NCBI GenBank assembly: GCA_937927975.1
Contig: CALEZT010000267.1
Coordinates: 62,001 to 126,000 of the forward strand
Origin: an uncultured Phycisphaerales bacterium
GTDB lineage: Bacteria; Planctomycetota; Phycisphaerae; Sedimentisphaerales; Anaerobacaceae
DNA: 64,000 nucleotides
Reading direction: 5' to 3'
This document shows, piece by piece, positions 30,455 through 38,868 of the stretch. Each line of letters starts with the position of its first letter. Positions within the stretch are counted from its first letter, which is position 1. The notes below the pieces were generated by a model. It did not search any database, was not told where the DNA came from, and saw nothing but the letters and a program-made list of their open reading frames with translations. A program made the translations under genes and the position numbers.

Positions 30455-31567
30455 ATGGTTGCCAGCACAACCAATCCCCGATACCTGACGAGCGTGGACC
30501 AGATCGCGCAACTCACCGACGCTGAGAGAAGCGCGTTGGAAGAGGTTTCGCGGCGATTCGCCTTCCGCAGCAACGATTATTACCTGTCCCTCATCGATTG
30601 GAACGATCCCAACGACCCGATCCGTCGGGCGATCGTGCCCAGCGCAGACGAATTGGACGACTGGGGTCAGCTCGATCCCTCCAACGAGAAGGCATACACT
30701 ATCCTGCCCGGGCTGGAGCACAAGTACCCTTACACGATCCTGCTTCTGGTCAGCGAGGTGTGCGAGGGAATTTGTCGATATTGCTTCCGAAAACGGGTCT
30801 TCATGGGCTCGCGGACCGAGCGTCTCCGCGACGTGCCGGCGGCGATCGACTACATCCGAAGCCAGAAGCAGGTGACCAACGTCCTGCTCACGGGAGGCGA
30901 TCCGCTGGCCCTGGAGACGTCGAAGCTGGCGGACATCATCGGCCGGCTCCGCGAGATCGAGCACGTGCAGATCGTTCGCATCGGATCGCGAATGCCCGCC
31001 TTCAATCCGTATCGGATCCTCGGCGACCCCGACCTGCTGAAAATGATCCGCGAATACAGCACGGCGCACAGGAAGATCTACATCATGACGCATTTCATCC
31101 ATCCGCGGGAGTTGACCGACGTAGCGATTCAGGCGGTGTCGCTCCTGCAGAAGGCCGGCGCCGTCACTGCCAACCAGGCCCCGCTGCTTCGCGGGATCAA
31201 CGACGATCCGACGGTCCTGGCGGAACTGCTGCGAAAACTGTCTTTCATCGGCGACGCGCCCTACTACGTTTTCCAGTGCCGTCCCGCGGTCGGGAATCGG
31301 ATGTATACGGTCCCCATCGAGGAAGGCTACGACATCGTCGAGCAGGCGAAGAGCCTCATCTCCGGCCTGGCCAAGCGGGTCCGTTACGCCATGAGCCATT
31401 CCAGCGGCAAGATCGAAATCGTGGGCAAGTCCGAGGGGCAGGTCTTCTTGAAGTACCACCGCGCCGCCGACGGCAGCGACAATGGGCGGATGCTCGTCTT
31501 TCGGAGCAATCCGAACGCGTGCTGGCTGGACGATTACGAAGAGGCTTCGACAACACCGATATGCTGA
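30455..31567 (+). CDS. KamA-family radical SAM protein (lysine 2,3-aminomutase-like)
   Basis: 370 aa. The radical SAM cysteines are in CEGICRYCFRKRVF (CxxxCxxC). LLTGGDPLAL, RIGSRMPAFNP and MTHFIHPRELT follow the KamA pattern, and PYYVFQCRPAVG matches the end of the barrel. Length is shorter than classical lysine 2,3-aminomutase (about 415-440), resembling EF-P-lysine EpmB-type or unassigned KamA homologs. It starts 4 bp after the sugar transferase and overlaps the next gene by 7 bp, an unexpected place for it. Substrate unknown. Confidence 0.85.
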   Translation: MVASTTNPRYLTSVDQIAQLTDAERSALEEVSRRFAFRSNDYYLSLIDWNDPNDPIRRAIVPSADELDDWGQLDPSNEKAYTILPGLEHKYPYTILLLVSEVCEGICRYCFRKRVFMGSRTERLRDVPAAIDYIRSQKQVTNVLLTGGDPLALETSKLADIIGRLREIEHVQIVRIGSRMPAFNPYRILGDPDLLKMIREYSTAHRKIYIMTHFIHPRELTDVAIQAVSLLQKAGAVTANQAPLLRGINDDPTVLAELLRKLSFIGDAPYYVFQCRPAVGNRMYTVPIEEGYDIVEQAKSLISGLAKRVRYAMSHSSGKIEIVGKSEGQVFLKYHRAADGSDNGRMLVFRSNPNACWLDDYEEASTTPIC

Positions 31568-32799
31568 GAACCCTGGTTGCGATTGGAGTCGTTCTGTCAG
31601 TCTGCGGCCGGCTCGCCGTGGCTCTGGAACCCAACGAGATCCTGCTGATCGCCAACACCGATCAGGCTGCCTCGATGAGGTTGGCGCGCTACTATTGTGA
31701 GAAACGCGGCGTCCCCTCCCGCAACATTATTCCCGTGTCGCTGGGAACACAGCTTCGCGACTCCATCGGTCGGGCCGACTACGAGAAGCGTCTGGCCGGG
31801 CCGATCCGTCGGACGTTCGCGACCCGCAAGGACCTCGGGCACATCGAGTGTCTCGTCACCACGTACGGCGTGCCGTTCAAAGTGGGCCGGCGCGATCCGC
31901 TCAGCGGGTTCGACACGCAGCTTACGCAATTGCGGCAATCGCTCCAGGAGCAGAAGGACGCCGTCGCCCAACTCGAGAAGGATGGACAATCCCAAACCCC
32001 TGCCTGGCAGGAGCGACAGGCTCGCGCGGCGCAGATCCAGATGGAAATCGACCGGATCGAGGGGAAGGAGACGGATGCCTCGGTGGATAGCGAGCTGGCC
32101 ATGGTCCTGTCCGGTCCGTATGAACTCTATCGATGGCAGCCGAACCTTTATCCTGCGCCGGGACCGCATCCATTCAAGACCCTCATGGTCTGCCGATTGG
32201 ACGGACCCAGCTACAGCATCGCAAAGGGATTGATCGACAAGGCCCTGGCGGCCGAGGCCAAGGGATTGACCGGTTGGGCCTGCTTCGACTCCCGCGGGCT
32301 CAAGAGCAACGATCTCTATGGCTACTACGATCAGTCGCTGCGCGACCTTGCGAGGTTGACCCAGCTCTGGACCGGCCTGCCCGTTCGCGAAGAACAGACG
32401 GACGCGTTGTTCGAGCCGGGAAGCTGTCCGGAGACGGCCCTGTATTGCGGCTGGTACAGCCTGCGGAAGTACGTCGATGCGTTCGATTTCGTCGATGGAG
32501 CCATCGGGTATCACATCGCCAGTTTCGAGGCGGCCGCCCTGCGCGACGCCAACAGCCTGCAATGGTGCCCTGCGATGCTCCAGGACGGCATCACCGCCAC
32601 CCTCGGGCCCGTCAACGAGCCGTATCTGTTCGCGTTCCCCGAACCGAGGGCGTTCTTCACGGCGCTCTATGACGGTCGTTGTCTCGTCGAGGCCTACTTT
32701 CTCACGCAACGTTTTACCTCCTGGCAAATGGTCCTGATCGGCGATCCGCTGTACAAGCCCTTCAAGGTCAGGCCGACGAGGACGCTCCAATCCCAATAA
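31561..32799 (+). CDS. TIGR03790-family exported protein
   Basis: 412 aa with an N-terminal signal peptide (LRTLVAIGVVLSVCGRLAVA). The following ALEPNEILLIANTDQAASM, LARYYCEKRGVPSRNII and the paired motif HIECLVTTYGVPFKV match the TIGR03790 proteins known from Planctomycetes, Verrucomicrobia and Acidobacteria, of unknown function. The ATG at 31561 overlaps the KamA stop. A glutamine/acid-rich coil (about 125-165) is inserted in the middle. Confidence 0.8.
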   Translation: MLRTLVAIGVVLSVCGRLAVALEPNEILLIANTDQAASMRLARYYCEKRGVPSRNIIPVSLGTQLRDSIGRADYEKRLAGPIRRTFATRKDLGHIECLVTTYGVPFKVGRRDPLSGFDTQLTQLRQSLQEQKDAVAQLEKDGQSQTPAWQERQARAAQIQMEIDRIEGKETDASVDSELAMVLSGPYELYRWQPNLYPAPGPHPFKTLMVCRLDGPSYSIAKGLIDKALAAEAKGLTGWACFDSRGLKSNDLYGYYDQSLRDLARLTQLWTGLPVREEQTDALFEPGSCPETALYCGWYSLRKYVDAFDFVDGAIGYHIASFEAAALRDANSLQWCPAMLQDGITATLGPVNEPYLFAFPEPRAFFTALYDGRCLVEAYFLTQRFTSWQMVLIGDPLYKPFKVRPTRTLQSQ

Positions 32800-32846
32800 C
32801 GCCAAGTCGAATACTGAGACCGGTTCGGTAAGGCGGATTTGGCGAT

Positions 32847-32875
32847 TTGCCTTGCGGCGCTTCGCGTGCTACAAT
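32847..32875 (+). promoter_or_regulatory. promoter of the DJ-1/PfpI-like gene
   Basis: TTGCCT (32847-32852), 17-bp spacer, TACAAT (32870-32875). Predicted leader to 32916 about 35 nt, with GTGGAGG as ribosome-binding site. Confidence 0.6.
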
Positions 32876-32915
32876 AGGGTCCTTGACTTTCTCGAACGCA
32901 GTGGAGGATTAGACG

Positions 32916-34241
32916 ATGAAACTCCGGTTATTCGCAGGGAAATGTTCCCGGTCGGGAATCGCAAGGGTGCTGCTGGCGTCGCTGTGCATGGCGTCGTTAC
33001 TCGTCGCCGCGGCAGCAGCAGCGGAAAAGCAGGGCCCGTCTCCGTCACAGCCGCAGGGACAGGCAGGTCCTGCACGTCGCGCCCCGGCCCCTCGTCTCCA
33101 GCCCATTCAACTGCCGGAACCGACCACTCGAAGCGCGGTCACGTTCGAGCAGGCGGTGGTCGAGATGCAACGGGTCCAGATCCCGGCCGGCCAGCGGCTC
33201 GATTCAGCCAAAGTCGGTCAGCTTGCCTGGGCGATCCGCAGTTCCATGCCTGCTCCCCCCGCCGCGACCAACCCCAGCCCGAGCGGCGATGAGTCCCCGA
33301 TGAGGGCTTTCTTCGTCCTGCCCGAAGGGCTCTTCGCGTACGAACCGCAGGGCCATACACTGCAGCCCGTCACCGAGGGCGACATCCGCACGACGCTGGC
33401 GGCGGCGCTTATGAAGCAGTCGACCGTCCTGCCCGGCGGATGCCAGATCATCCTGACCGCTTCGACTCGCGACTATACCGCCCGCTTCGGAGCGCGGTCC
33501 CGAATGGTGATGGCCATGCAGGCAGGAAGAGTGGCGCAGACTGTCCAGCTCGAAGCGGTGGCCCAGGGATTGGGATTCATCGCGCTCGACGCGGTGGACG
33601 GCGCCGATGTCCGTCGGGTCGCAAGGATTCCGCGTGGCTATGAGCCGTTGTTTGTGGCGATCGTGGGGTATCCTTCCAGTCAGGTCCCTGAGACGGCGGG
33701 GCAACCCACCTCGACGCAGTCCGGACGAAGAGCCCTGTTGGTCGTTCCGCCCAGGGGATTCCAGGATCAGGAGCTTCTCGAAACCCGGCGAGCCCTGGAG
33801 TTGGGAAGCGTCCAGGTGGCTGTGGCCAGCACACGCGTGGGACCGCTGGTCGGCATGACCGGCGCCGTCGCCCAGGCGGACGTGCTTGTCAACCAGGTGA
33901 ACGTGGACAACTTCGACGCGGTCGTCTTCATCGGAGGGACCGGCGCCGCCGAGTACGTACACAGCCCGATGGTTCAGAATCTGGCGCGTCAGGTTTCTGC
34001 GAGGCGCAAGGTCCTGGCCGCCATCGGCACAGCGCCCACCATTCTCGCCAGCGCCGGCGTCTTGCGGGGCGTTCGAGTCACCGCATACCTCTCGGAGCAG
34101 GAGCGAATCGCTCGGGCCGGTGCCCTCTACACGGGCAACCCGGCCGAGAAGGACGGACTCATCATCACGGCCACCGGTCCTCTGGCGGCGCCGCTCTTCG
34201 CCAGGGCGATTCTTGAAGGAATCGGCGAGGTGAGGCAGTAG
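32916..34241 (+). CDS. exported DJ-1/PfpI-like protein lacking the catalytic Cys
   Basis: 441 aa. A signal peptide (VLLASLCMASLLVAAAAAA) is followed by a Pro/Gln-rich linker, a domain of unknown type (about 60-250), and a C-terminal DJ-1/PfpI fold (about 265-441): RRALLVVPPRGFQDQEL, the FDAVVFIGGTGAAEY strand-turn, and VLAAIGTAPTILASAGVL where the usual nucleophile context AIC(H/G)xP has Gly-Thr instead of Cys. The nucleophile elbow is therefore inactive, suggesting a binding or structural role. Confidence 0.65.
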   Translation: MKLRLFAGKCSRSGIARVLLASLCMASLLVAAAAAAEKQGPSPSQPQGQAGPARRAPAPRLQPIQLPEPTTRSAVTFEQAVVEMQRVQIPAGQRLDSAKVGQLAWAIRSSMPAPPAATNPSPSGDESPMRAFFVLPEGLFAYEPQGHTLQPVTEGDIRTTLAAALMKQSTVLPGGCQIILTASTRDYTARFGARSRMVMAMQAGRVAQTVQLEAVAQGLGFIALDAVDGADVRRVARIPRGYEPLFVAIVGYPSSQVPETAGQPTSTQSGRRALLVVPPRGFQDQELLETRRALELGSVQVAVASTRVGPLVGMTGAVAQADVLVNQVNVDNFDAVVFIGGTGAAEYVHSPMVQNLARQVSARRKVLAAIGTAPTILASAGVLRGVRVTAYLSEQERIARAGALYTGNPAEKDGLIITATGPLAAPLFARAILEGIGEVRQ

Positions 34242-34242
34242 A

Positions 34243-34389
34243 TTACGTGAGCCAGCGGTGGTTGGGGTTCTTCACATAGAGTCTCTGGACGTGGCCGCAA
34301 GCCGTGCACAGGTCCACAAGTAGGCCTTCGATACCGAACAGGACCACCGGCCCGCCCACCCGATATATGAGGATACAACGGAGTCTCAT
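34243..34389 (-). CDS. possible small zinc-ribbon-like protein or fragment
   Basis: A 48-codon frame ending with a convincing zinc-ribbon half: GIEGLLVDLCTACGHVQRLY and then a short tail. The N-terminal half has only one Cys (MRLRC), so a complete CxxC...CxxC pair is missing. It is either a degraded gene or a small protein with a single knuckle. No ribosome-binding site stands out. The rest of the 34242-34494 gap shows nothing else. Confidence 0.25.
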   Translation of the reverse strand: MRLRCILIYRVGGPVVLFGIEGLLVDLCTACGHVQRLYVKNPNHRWLT

Positions 34390-34494
34390 AGAAGTCGTTG
34401 ATGTTTGGGGAATCGGGGAACCAACGCGAATCCGATAAGAGATAGAGGCGAGCAAGAGCAGGGTTCGATAATCCCACGCACCGCCCGCTTGATC

Positions 34495-36087
34495 CTACTG
34501 CTGGTTCTTGAGCTGCTCGTAGAAGACCATGGCCGGCGAGCCCGCGAAGCTGATGCCCATCCAGGCGGCCTCGTCGATCTCCGCATCGGAGAAACCTTTC
34601 TTCCTTGCGTTCGCCAGGTGCATTTTGAGGCACGGCTCGCACCGCAACGCCACCGATAGCGCGATCGCCATCGCCTGCTTGGTGTACGCGTCGAGCCCGC
34701 GCGGCGCATTGGCGGCACCGAGGAACTGCTTGAACGCCGCTCTGACCGAGTCTTCCACCGAACCGCTCTGCCTGGAAGGCGTGACAGCGTCGGCGCAGCA
34801 GGGAATCTCGTCCATCGAGGATGGATGATTTGCGATTGATGATTGTGGCGATTCGATCGCCTTGGCAGGGGCGGCCGACGGGATTGTGCGCCGTCCGGTT
34901 GTTTCGACGTGGATCACGCCTGCGCCCTTGTCCTTGATCCTGCCGATGATCGTCGCCGCACTGACGCCGCGATTGTGAAGAGCTTCGAGCAGATCCCCAG
35001 CACGGGCCTGTTCGATGGCGATCAGGAGTCCGCCGGAAGTCTGCGCGTCGAAACAGATATCGACCATCTCCTGGGGGAGCCGCTCGGAAGCGACCACGCG
35101 GTCGGCGCAGGATTCCTTGTTCCGCTCGATCGCGCCGGGGAGGATGCCCGCCGCCGCGTATTCGAGTACGCCTTCGAACAGAGGCAGATCGTCCCAGACA
35201 AGTTGAACATCAACTCCGCTGGAGCGCGCCATCTCCGCCAGGTGGCCCATGAGACTGAAGCCCGTGACATCGGTGGCTGCGTGAGCGCCGAACCGGATCA
35301 TGAGTTCCGCCGCGGTCTTGTTGAGCGACGTCATCGATGCCGCCGTGGCCTGGACGCTCTCGGGCCTGGCGCGGTCGATCTGGGCTGCGAAGGCCACGAT
35401 GCCGGTGCCCAGCGGTTTGGTCAGAATCAGCACATCTCCCGGTCGGGCGCCGGCGTTGGTGACGACCTGATCCTTTTGGATGATCCCTGTGACGGCGAAC
35501 CCCGCCTTCACCTCCGGGTCGTTGATGCTGTGGCCCCCGATGATGGCGCAGCCGGCCTCCTTCATTTTGTCGATGCCGCCGCGAAGGATCTCGAACATGG
35601 CCTCGTCGGGGATCTTCCGCACGGGGAACCCGATCACCGACAGCGCGGTCAAAGGCGTGCCGCCCATCGCGTAGATATCGCTGACGGAATTGGCGGCCGC
35701 GACCTGGCCGAACGTGTAGGGATCGTCCACCGAAGGCGTGAAGACGTCCACCGTCTGAACGAGGGCCTGGCCGTCGCCCATGTCGTAGATGCCGGCGTCG
35801 TCCCCGGCCGCCATCCCGACCAGTACGCGAGGATCGTCAACAGGAGGCAGATCCTTCAGCACCCTCTTGAGAAACGCCTGATCGATCTTCGACGCGCAGC
35901 CGGCCTTCTCCACGAGCTTGGTCAATTGGATGGGCCCGGTCGGACTATCGAGCCGCTCGCCCGCACAGCCGCAGATGTTCTTCTCCTTGAAGGTCGGACA
36001 GGGACAGGGTTGTTTGGCATCGCAGATGCAGTGGCCCAGCTTGATCGACCGTTGCATCACACGCTTGCGTCTTTCCATGTTGATCAT
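34495..36087 (-). CDS. selD: selenide, water dikinase fused to a C-terminal AhpD/CMD domain
   Basis: SelD makes selenophosphate, the selenium donor for SelA. 530 aa against about 345 usual. Order: a Cys-rich N-terminus (HCICDAKQPCPCP then NICGCAG, about residues 18-42); the SelD core with active-site Cys-Lys in KAGCASKID (Cys form, not Sec), the AGDDAGIYD and DVFTP nucleotide/metal motifs and ATDVTGFSLMGHL; a linker (about 395-430); and a carboxymuconolactone decarboxylase/AhpD-like domain ending RCEPCLKMHLANARKKG, the CxxC-x3-H redox motif. ATG 36087 has TGAGGA 8 nt upstream. Last gene of the minus-strand run that starts at the selenoproteins. Confidence 0.9.
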   Translation of the reverse strand: MINMERRKRVMQRSIKLGHCICDAKQPCPCPTFKEKNICGCAGERLDSPTGPIQLTKLVEKAGCASKIDQAFLKRVLKDLPPVDDPRVLVGMAAGDDAGIYDMGDGQALVQTVDVFTPSVDDPYTFGQVAAANSVSDIYAMGGTPLTALSVIGFPVRKIPDEAMFEILRGGIDKMKEAGCAIIGGHSINDPEVKAGFAVTGIIQKDQVVTNAGARPGDVLILTKPLGTGIVAFAAQIDRARPESVQATAASMTSLNKTAAELMIRFGAHAATDVTGFSLMGHLAEMARSSGVDVQLVWDDLPLFEGVLEYAAAGILPGAIERNKESCADRVVASERLPQEMVDICFDAQTSGGLLIAIEQARAGDLLEALHNRGVSAATIIGRIKDKGAGVIHVETTGRRTIPSAAPAKAIESPQSSIANHPSSMDEIPCCADAVTPSRQSGSVEDSVRAAFKQFLGAANAPRGLDAYTKQAMAIALSVALRCEPCLKMHLANARKKGFSDAEIDEAAWMGISFAGSPAMVFYEQLKNQQ

Positions 36088-36207
36088 GATTGAGTCCTCA
36101 TGAAGGATTGAAGATTCCGCGTTGATCTCAGGGGCTCTGCCCTCGTTATTGAACACATCTTCGTCTTGGGTCCGTTCTCGCCTCGTACGGCGGCTTGCGC
36201 ACGCGCG

Positions 36208-36462
36208 TTGCGTTTAACGCATTTCGGGGTGCCAGCGGAGAGAGGCAGGGCTGGCCTGATCCACGACGTCGGGACCGTCCGTGACGAGAGCCCCCTCGAG
36301 TTCACGCGTGCGAAGGGGAGTTCGCGGCTCGTAGAGGGGCCTTGCGAGATCCTCGCTGGGCCGAGCTTCCCCACGGGCCGGGGCGCCTGGTTGTCCGCCC
36401 GCACGGCGATGATCCGTCTGTGCCCCCTCTCCGCTGGTACCCCGCAAAGCGATAAACGCACA
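36208..36462 (-). repeat. inverted-repeat (MITE-like) element in the selD upstream gap
   Basis: About 255 bp with imperfect inverted ends of about 40 bp: the left end (36208-36247) includes CGGGGTGCCAGCGGAGAG, the right end (36423-36462, read in reverse) CGGGGTACCAGCGGAGAG, and both continue into GCGTTTA. The interior has no coherent gene. The rest of the 36088-36703 gap is non-coding, with two short GGGCTCTGCC-type repeats (near 36132 and 36650). Confidence 0.65.
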
Positions 36463-36703
36463 TTTCGAATTCGTCCGGACATCCTGACGCCGGTGGGACC
36501 GCAGGAAAGGTCATGTCCCCGCTGGTTCGACACGGCATCATGCTGGCCATTCGGCAGAACCAGATGATCTCGCCGCATGAACAGCCCCCGTCTTCTCCCC
36601 ATTTCGTGCTGCTGGCTCAAAGCGGCAAATGCCGGGGGTCTGGGGGCAGAGCCCCCAGGGATGAAGTCACGGGTGACGATACAGATTGTCCTGTCGATGG
36701 CGT

Positions 36704-37489
36704 TCATGATGGGTTCTCACCATAGCGTCGCGCCAACAGCGCAGCTCCGAGGGCGCCGGTCATCTGCGGCTCGGGCGAGATGGCGATGGGTTGGCCCAGG
36801 GCCGTTTGGAGGGCCGTCTCCATGCCCCTGATCCGCGCGACGCCGCCCGTGAAGATGATCGGCGTCTCGACGCTCCGGCCGGCCATCGCGACGATTCGCG
36901 AGGCGATGGCGTTCTGCACGCCTGCGACGATGTCCTCTGCGGGCCGACCGCAGGAGAGCAGGCCGATGATTTCCGTCTCCGCAAAAACCACGCACATACT
37001 GCTGATCGCGGCGGAATTGCTGCTTCGCGAGGCCATGGCGCCCAGGTCGCCGACGAGAATGCCCAGCCTCTCGGCAACCACTTCGAGAAACCGCCCGGTC
37101 CCCGCGGCGCACCGGTCGTTCATTGCGAAGTCCCGCACCTTGCCGTTGCCGTCGAGCCGAACGAGTTTGCTGTCCTGGCCGCCGATGTCGATGATCGTAC
37201 GAACCTCCGGCACGAGGTGACGCACGCCTACCGCGTGACACGTGATTTCTGTGATCGTCGTGTCGGCGATTTCGATCGTGTTGCGGCCGTAGCCGGTCGC
37301 GACGATGCGACGGACGTTGGATCGTTGTACGCCGCTCTCGGCGAGCGTCTTCTCGAACAGCCCGCACGCGAGCTTGCCCTGCTCAATCCCCTGATCGGTC
37401 TGGGCCTTGCCAATGATTCGCGAGCCATCTGCGTCGATCAACACGACCTTGATCGCCCGCGAACCGGCGTCGATTCCAGCATAGATCAT
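36704..37489 (-). CDS. 2-hydroxyacyl-CoA dehydratase activator ATPase (HgdC/BadG-like)
   Basis: 261 aa ASKHA-fold ATPase that drives low-potential electron transfer into dehydratase or double-cubane partners. YAGIDAGSRAIKVVLID is the phosphate-1 motif, TIIDIGGQDSK the phosphate-2 motif, and FTGGVARIRGM the adenosine motif. The subunit-bridging [4Fe-4S] cysteines are in NDRCAAGTGRFLE and SMCVVFAE. The start is the second of two tandem ATGs (37489), which overlaps the TGA of the upstream gene; GGAGAG is 4 nt away. Confidence 0.9.
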   Translation of the reverse strand: MIYAGIDAGSRAIKVVLIDADGSRIIGKAQTDQGIEQGKLACGLFEKTLAESGVQRSNVRRIVATGYGRNTIEIADTTITEITCHAVGVRHLVPEVRTIIDIGGQDSKLVRLDGNGKVRDFAMNDRCAAGTGRFLEVVAERLGILVGDLGAMASRSSNSAAISSMCVVFAETEIIGLLSCGRPAEDIVAGVQNAIASRIVAMAGRSVETPIIFTGGVARIRGMETALQTALGQPIAISPEPQMTGALGAALLARRYGENPS

Positions 37490-38868
37490 CATTCTCTCCG
37501 GTCTTTCACCGTCTCCACAAGGGCTTCCAGCCTGGTACACAAGGTTGCCTTCGCCGCGTCGGTGATCGAGGGCACTTCGATCTCCAACGCAGGCAGGCCG
37601 CATTCCTCCCGAACGATCCGCCCGATGATTTCGCCTTCCAGGGCGCAGTGACTTGCGCCGGGAATGCGAGAGACGATCACCGCCTCGGCCCCAAATCGGC
37701 GGATATCAGCGACGATCCTCGCGGCGCGGTCGAACGACGGCCCGACCATCGGATCGGCCAACGCCATTTGCGCCAACGCCTCCATCGGAGGGAGCGTCGT
37801 CGGGATCGGGTCGAGAGCGTGGGCGAAGAGATACTCAGTGCCGCAGATTCGCCCGCCACAGTCCTCCAACAGGTTCATGGCCTGCAAATCAGCCACGGGG
37901 TTCACCCAGAAGATCCGGGCCGCATCAATCGACAGGTGCCCCACTCCCGCTTCCACCCGCCGTTCAACCTCGGCCAGCAAGTCCGTCAGCACGAGGATCG
38001 TCTCATCCTGGTCCGAACAGAAGTGGATCGCGAGCATCTCCGCAATCAGCATCTCCAGCGCCGGCATCGGACACAAGGGCGCCGTGAACGCAAGATGTCG
38101 AAGCCGGTCCAGCAACTTGCGGACGCGGTTGGCCTTTGCGATGCCGGCAGCGAGCGCTCCATCGTCCAGCGGCCGGCCGGCCAGTTCCTCCAAAGCAACT
38201 CCCACGCGGAGCAATTCAGACTTCACGAATTCGACCTGGCTTCTCAGCGCCTCAAAGCCGCCAGGCAACGTCACGGCCTCTTCGCCGGGCTCGGCTTGCC
38301 GTCGGTGCGGAATCTCCCACCAGAGAATCGGGTGACCCAGGCCGTTCAGTCGCTGCGCGATGGCGGAGAAATCGTCGCAGGTGGCGCCCACGCTGCACGT
38401 CAGCAGATCGGGGAGAGGGAAATGGGCCTCGGTGACGAACGCGCCCAGCATTGCGCGGACCGGGCAGAACGACTCGTCGATCCCGAGCGAATCGGCGATC
38501 TGAAGCAGGCCGGTGTTGAGCTCCATCACGCAGGGAATCCACCACGCGCCGTCGGGGTAGAAGGCGACGAGATTGTCCAGACTGTAGGCTATGACAGGCA
38601 CGGTGCCGAGGTCCTTCATCGCGCCGACGAGCTTCTTGCCCGACTCGCGGGCTGCGCGGAGCCGATCTTCCTCGGTCAAGAGGAAGTTCCATAGCCGCAG
38701 GGCGGCGGGCGAGTTGTCGTAGCGGAGCTTGAGCAGCCGCGTGTCGCCGTCGGCCACGTGCCGGCTGAGCGGTCCGCCGTAGACGGGTTCGGTCAAGCCC
38801 GCGGCTCGCAACCGAGCGTATTCGCGATTCCACTGCTCCAGACTGATTTGTCGCGGCTCGGCGGTCAC
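37489..38868 (-). CDS. 2-hydroxyacyl-CoA dehydratase-family protein (HgdB-like) A
   Basis: 459 aa, HGD-D/BadD superfamily. Seen are the conserved Cys positions SFCPVRAM, LTCSVGATCDDF and the C-terminal SRIPGASHCALEGEIIGRIV followed by PALEIEVPS, as in cluster-binding subunits. Its stop overlaps the activator start and its start overlaps the upstream HgdB-like gene (38865-38868), so the three are one translational unit. Substrate unknown; it need not be a hydroxyacyl-CoA. Confidence 0.82.
   Translation of the reverse strand: MTAEPRQISLEQWNREYARLRAAGLTEPVYGGPLSRHVADGDTRLLKLRYDNSPAALRLWNFLLTEEDRLRAARESGKKLVGAMKDLGTVPVIAYSLDNLVAFYPDGAWWIPCVMELNTGLLQIADSLGIDESFCPVRAMLGAFVTEAHFPLPDLLTCSVGATCDDFSAIAQRLNGLGHPILWWEIPHRRQAEPGEEAVTLPGGFEALRSQVEFVKSELLRVGVALEELAGRPLDDGALAAGIAKANRVRKLLDRLRHLAFTAPLCPMPALEMLIAEMLAIHFCSDQDETILVLTDLLAEVERRVEAGVGHLSIDAARIFWVNPVADLQAMNLLEDCGGRICGTEYLFAHALDPIPTTLPPMEALAQMALADPMVGPSFDRAARIVADIRRFGAEAVIVSRIPGASHCALEGEIIGRIVREECGLPALEIEVPSITDAAKATLCTRLEALVETVKDRRE

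Noticed and set aside
34495..36087. SelD as a selenoprotein itself
   Set aside because: The active-site codon encodes Cys (GCASK) and the AhpD motif has two Cys codons; no in-frame TGA is present.
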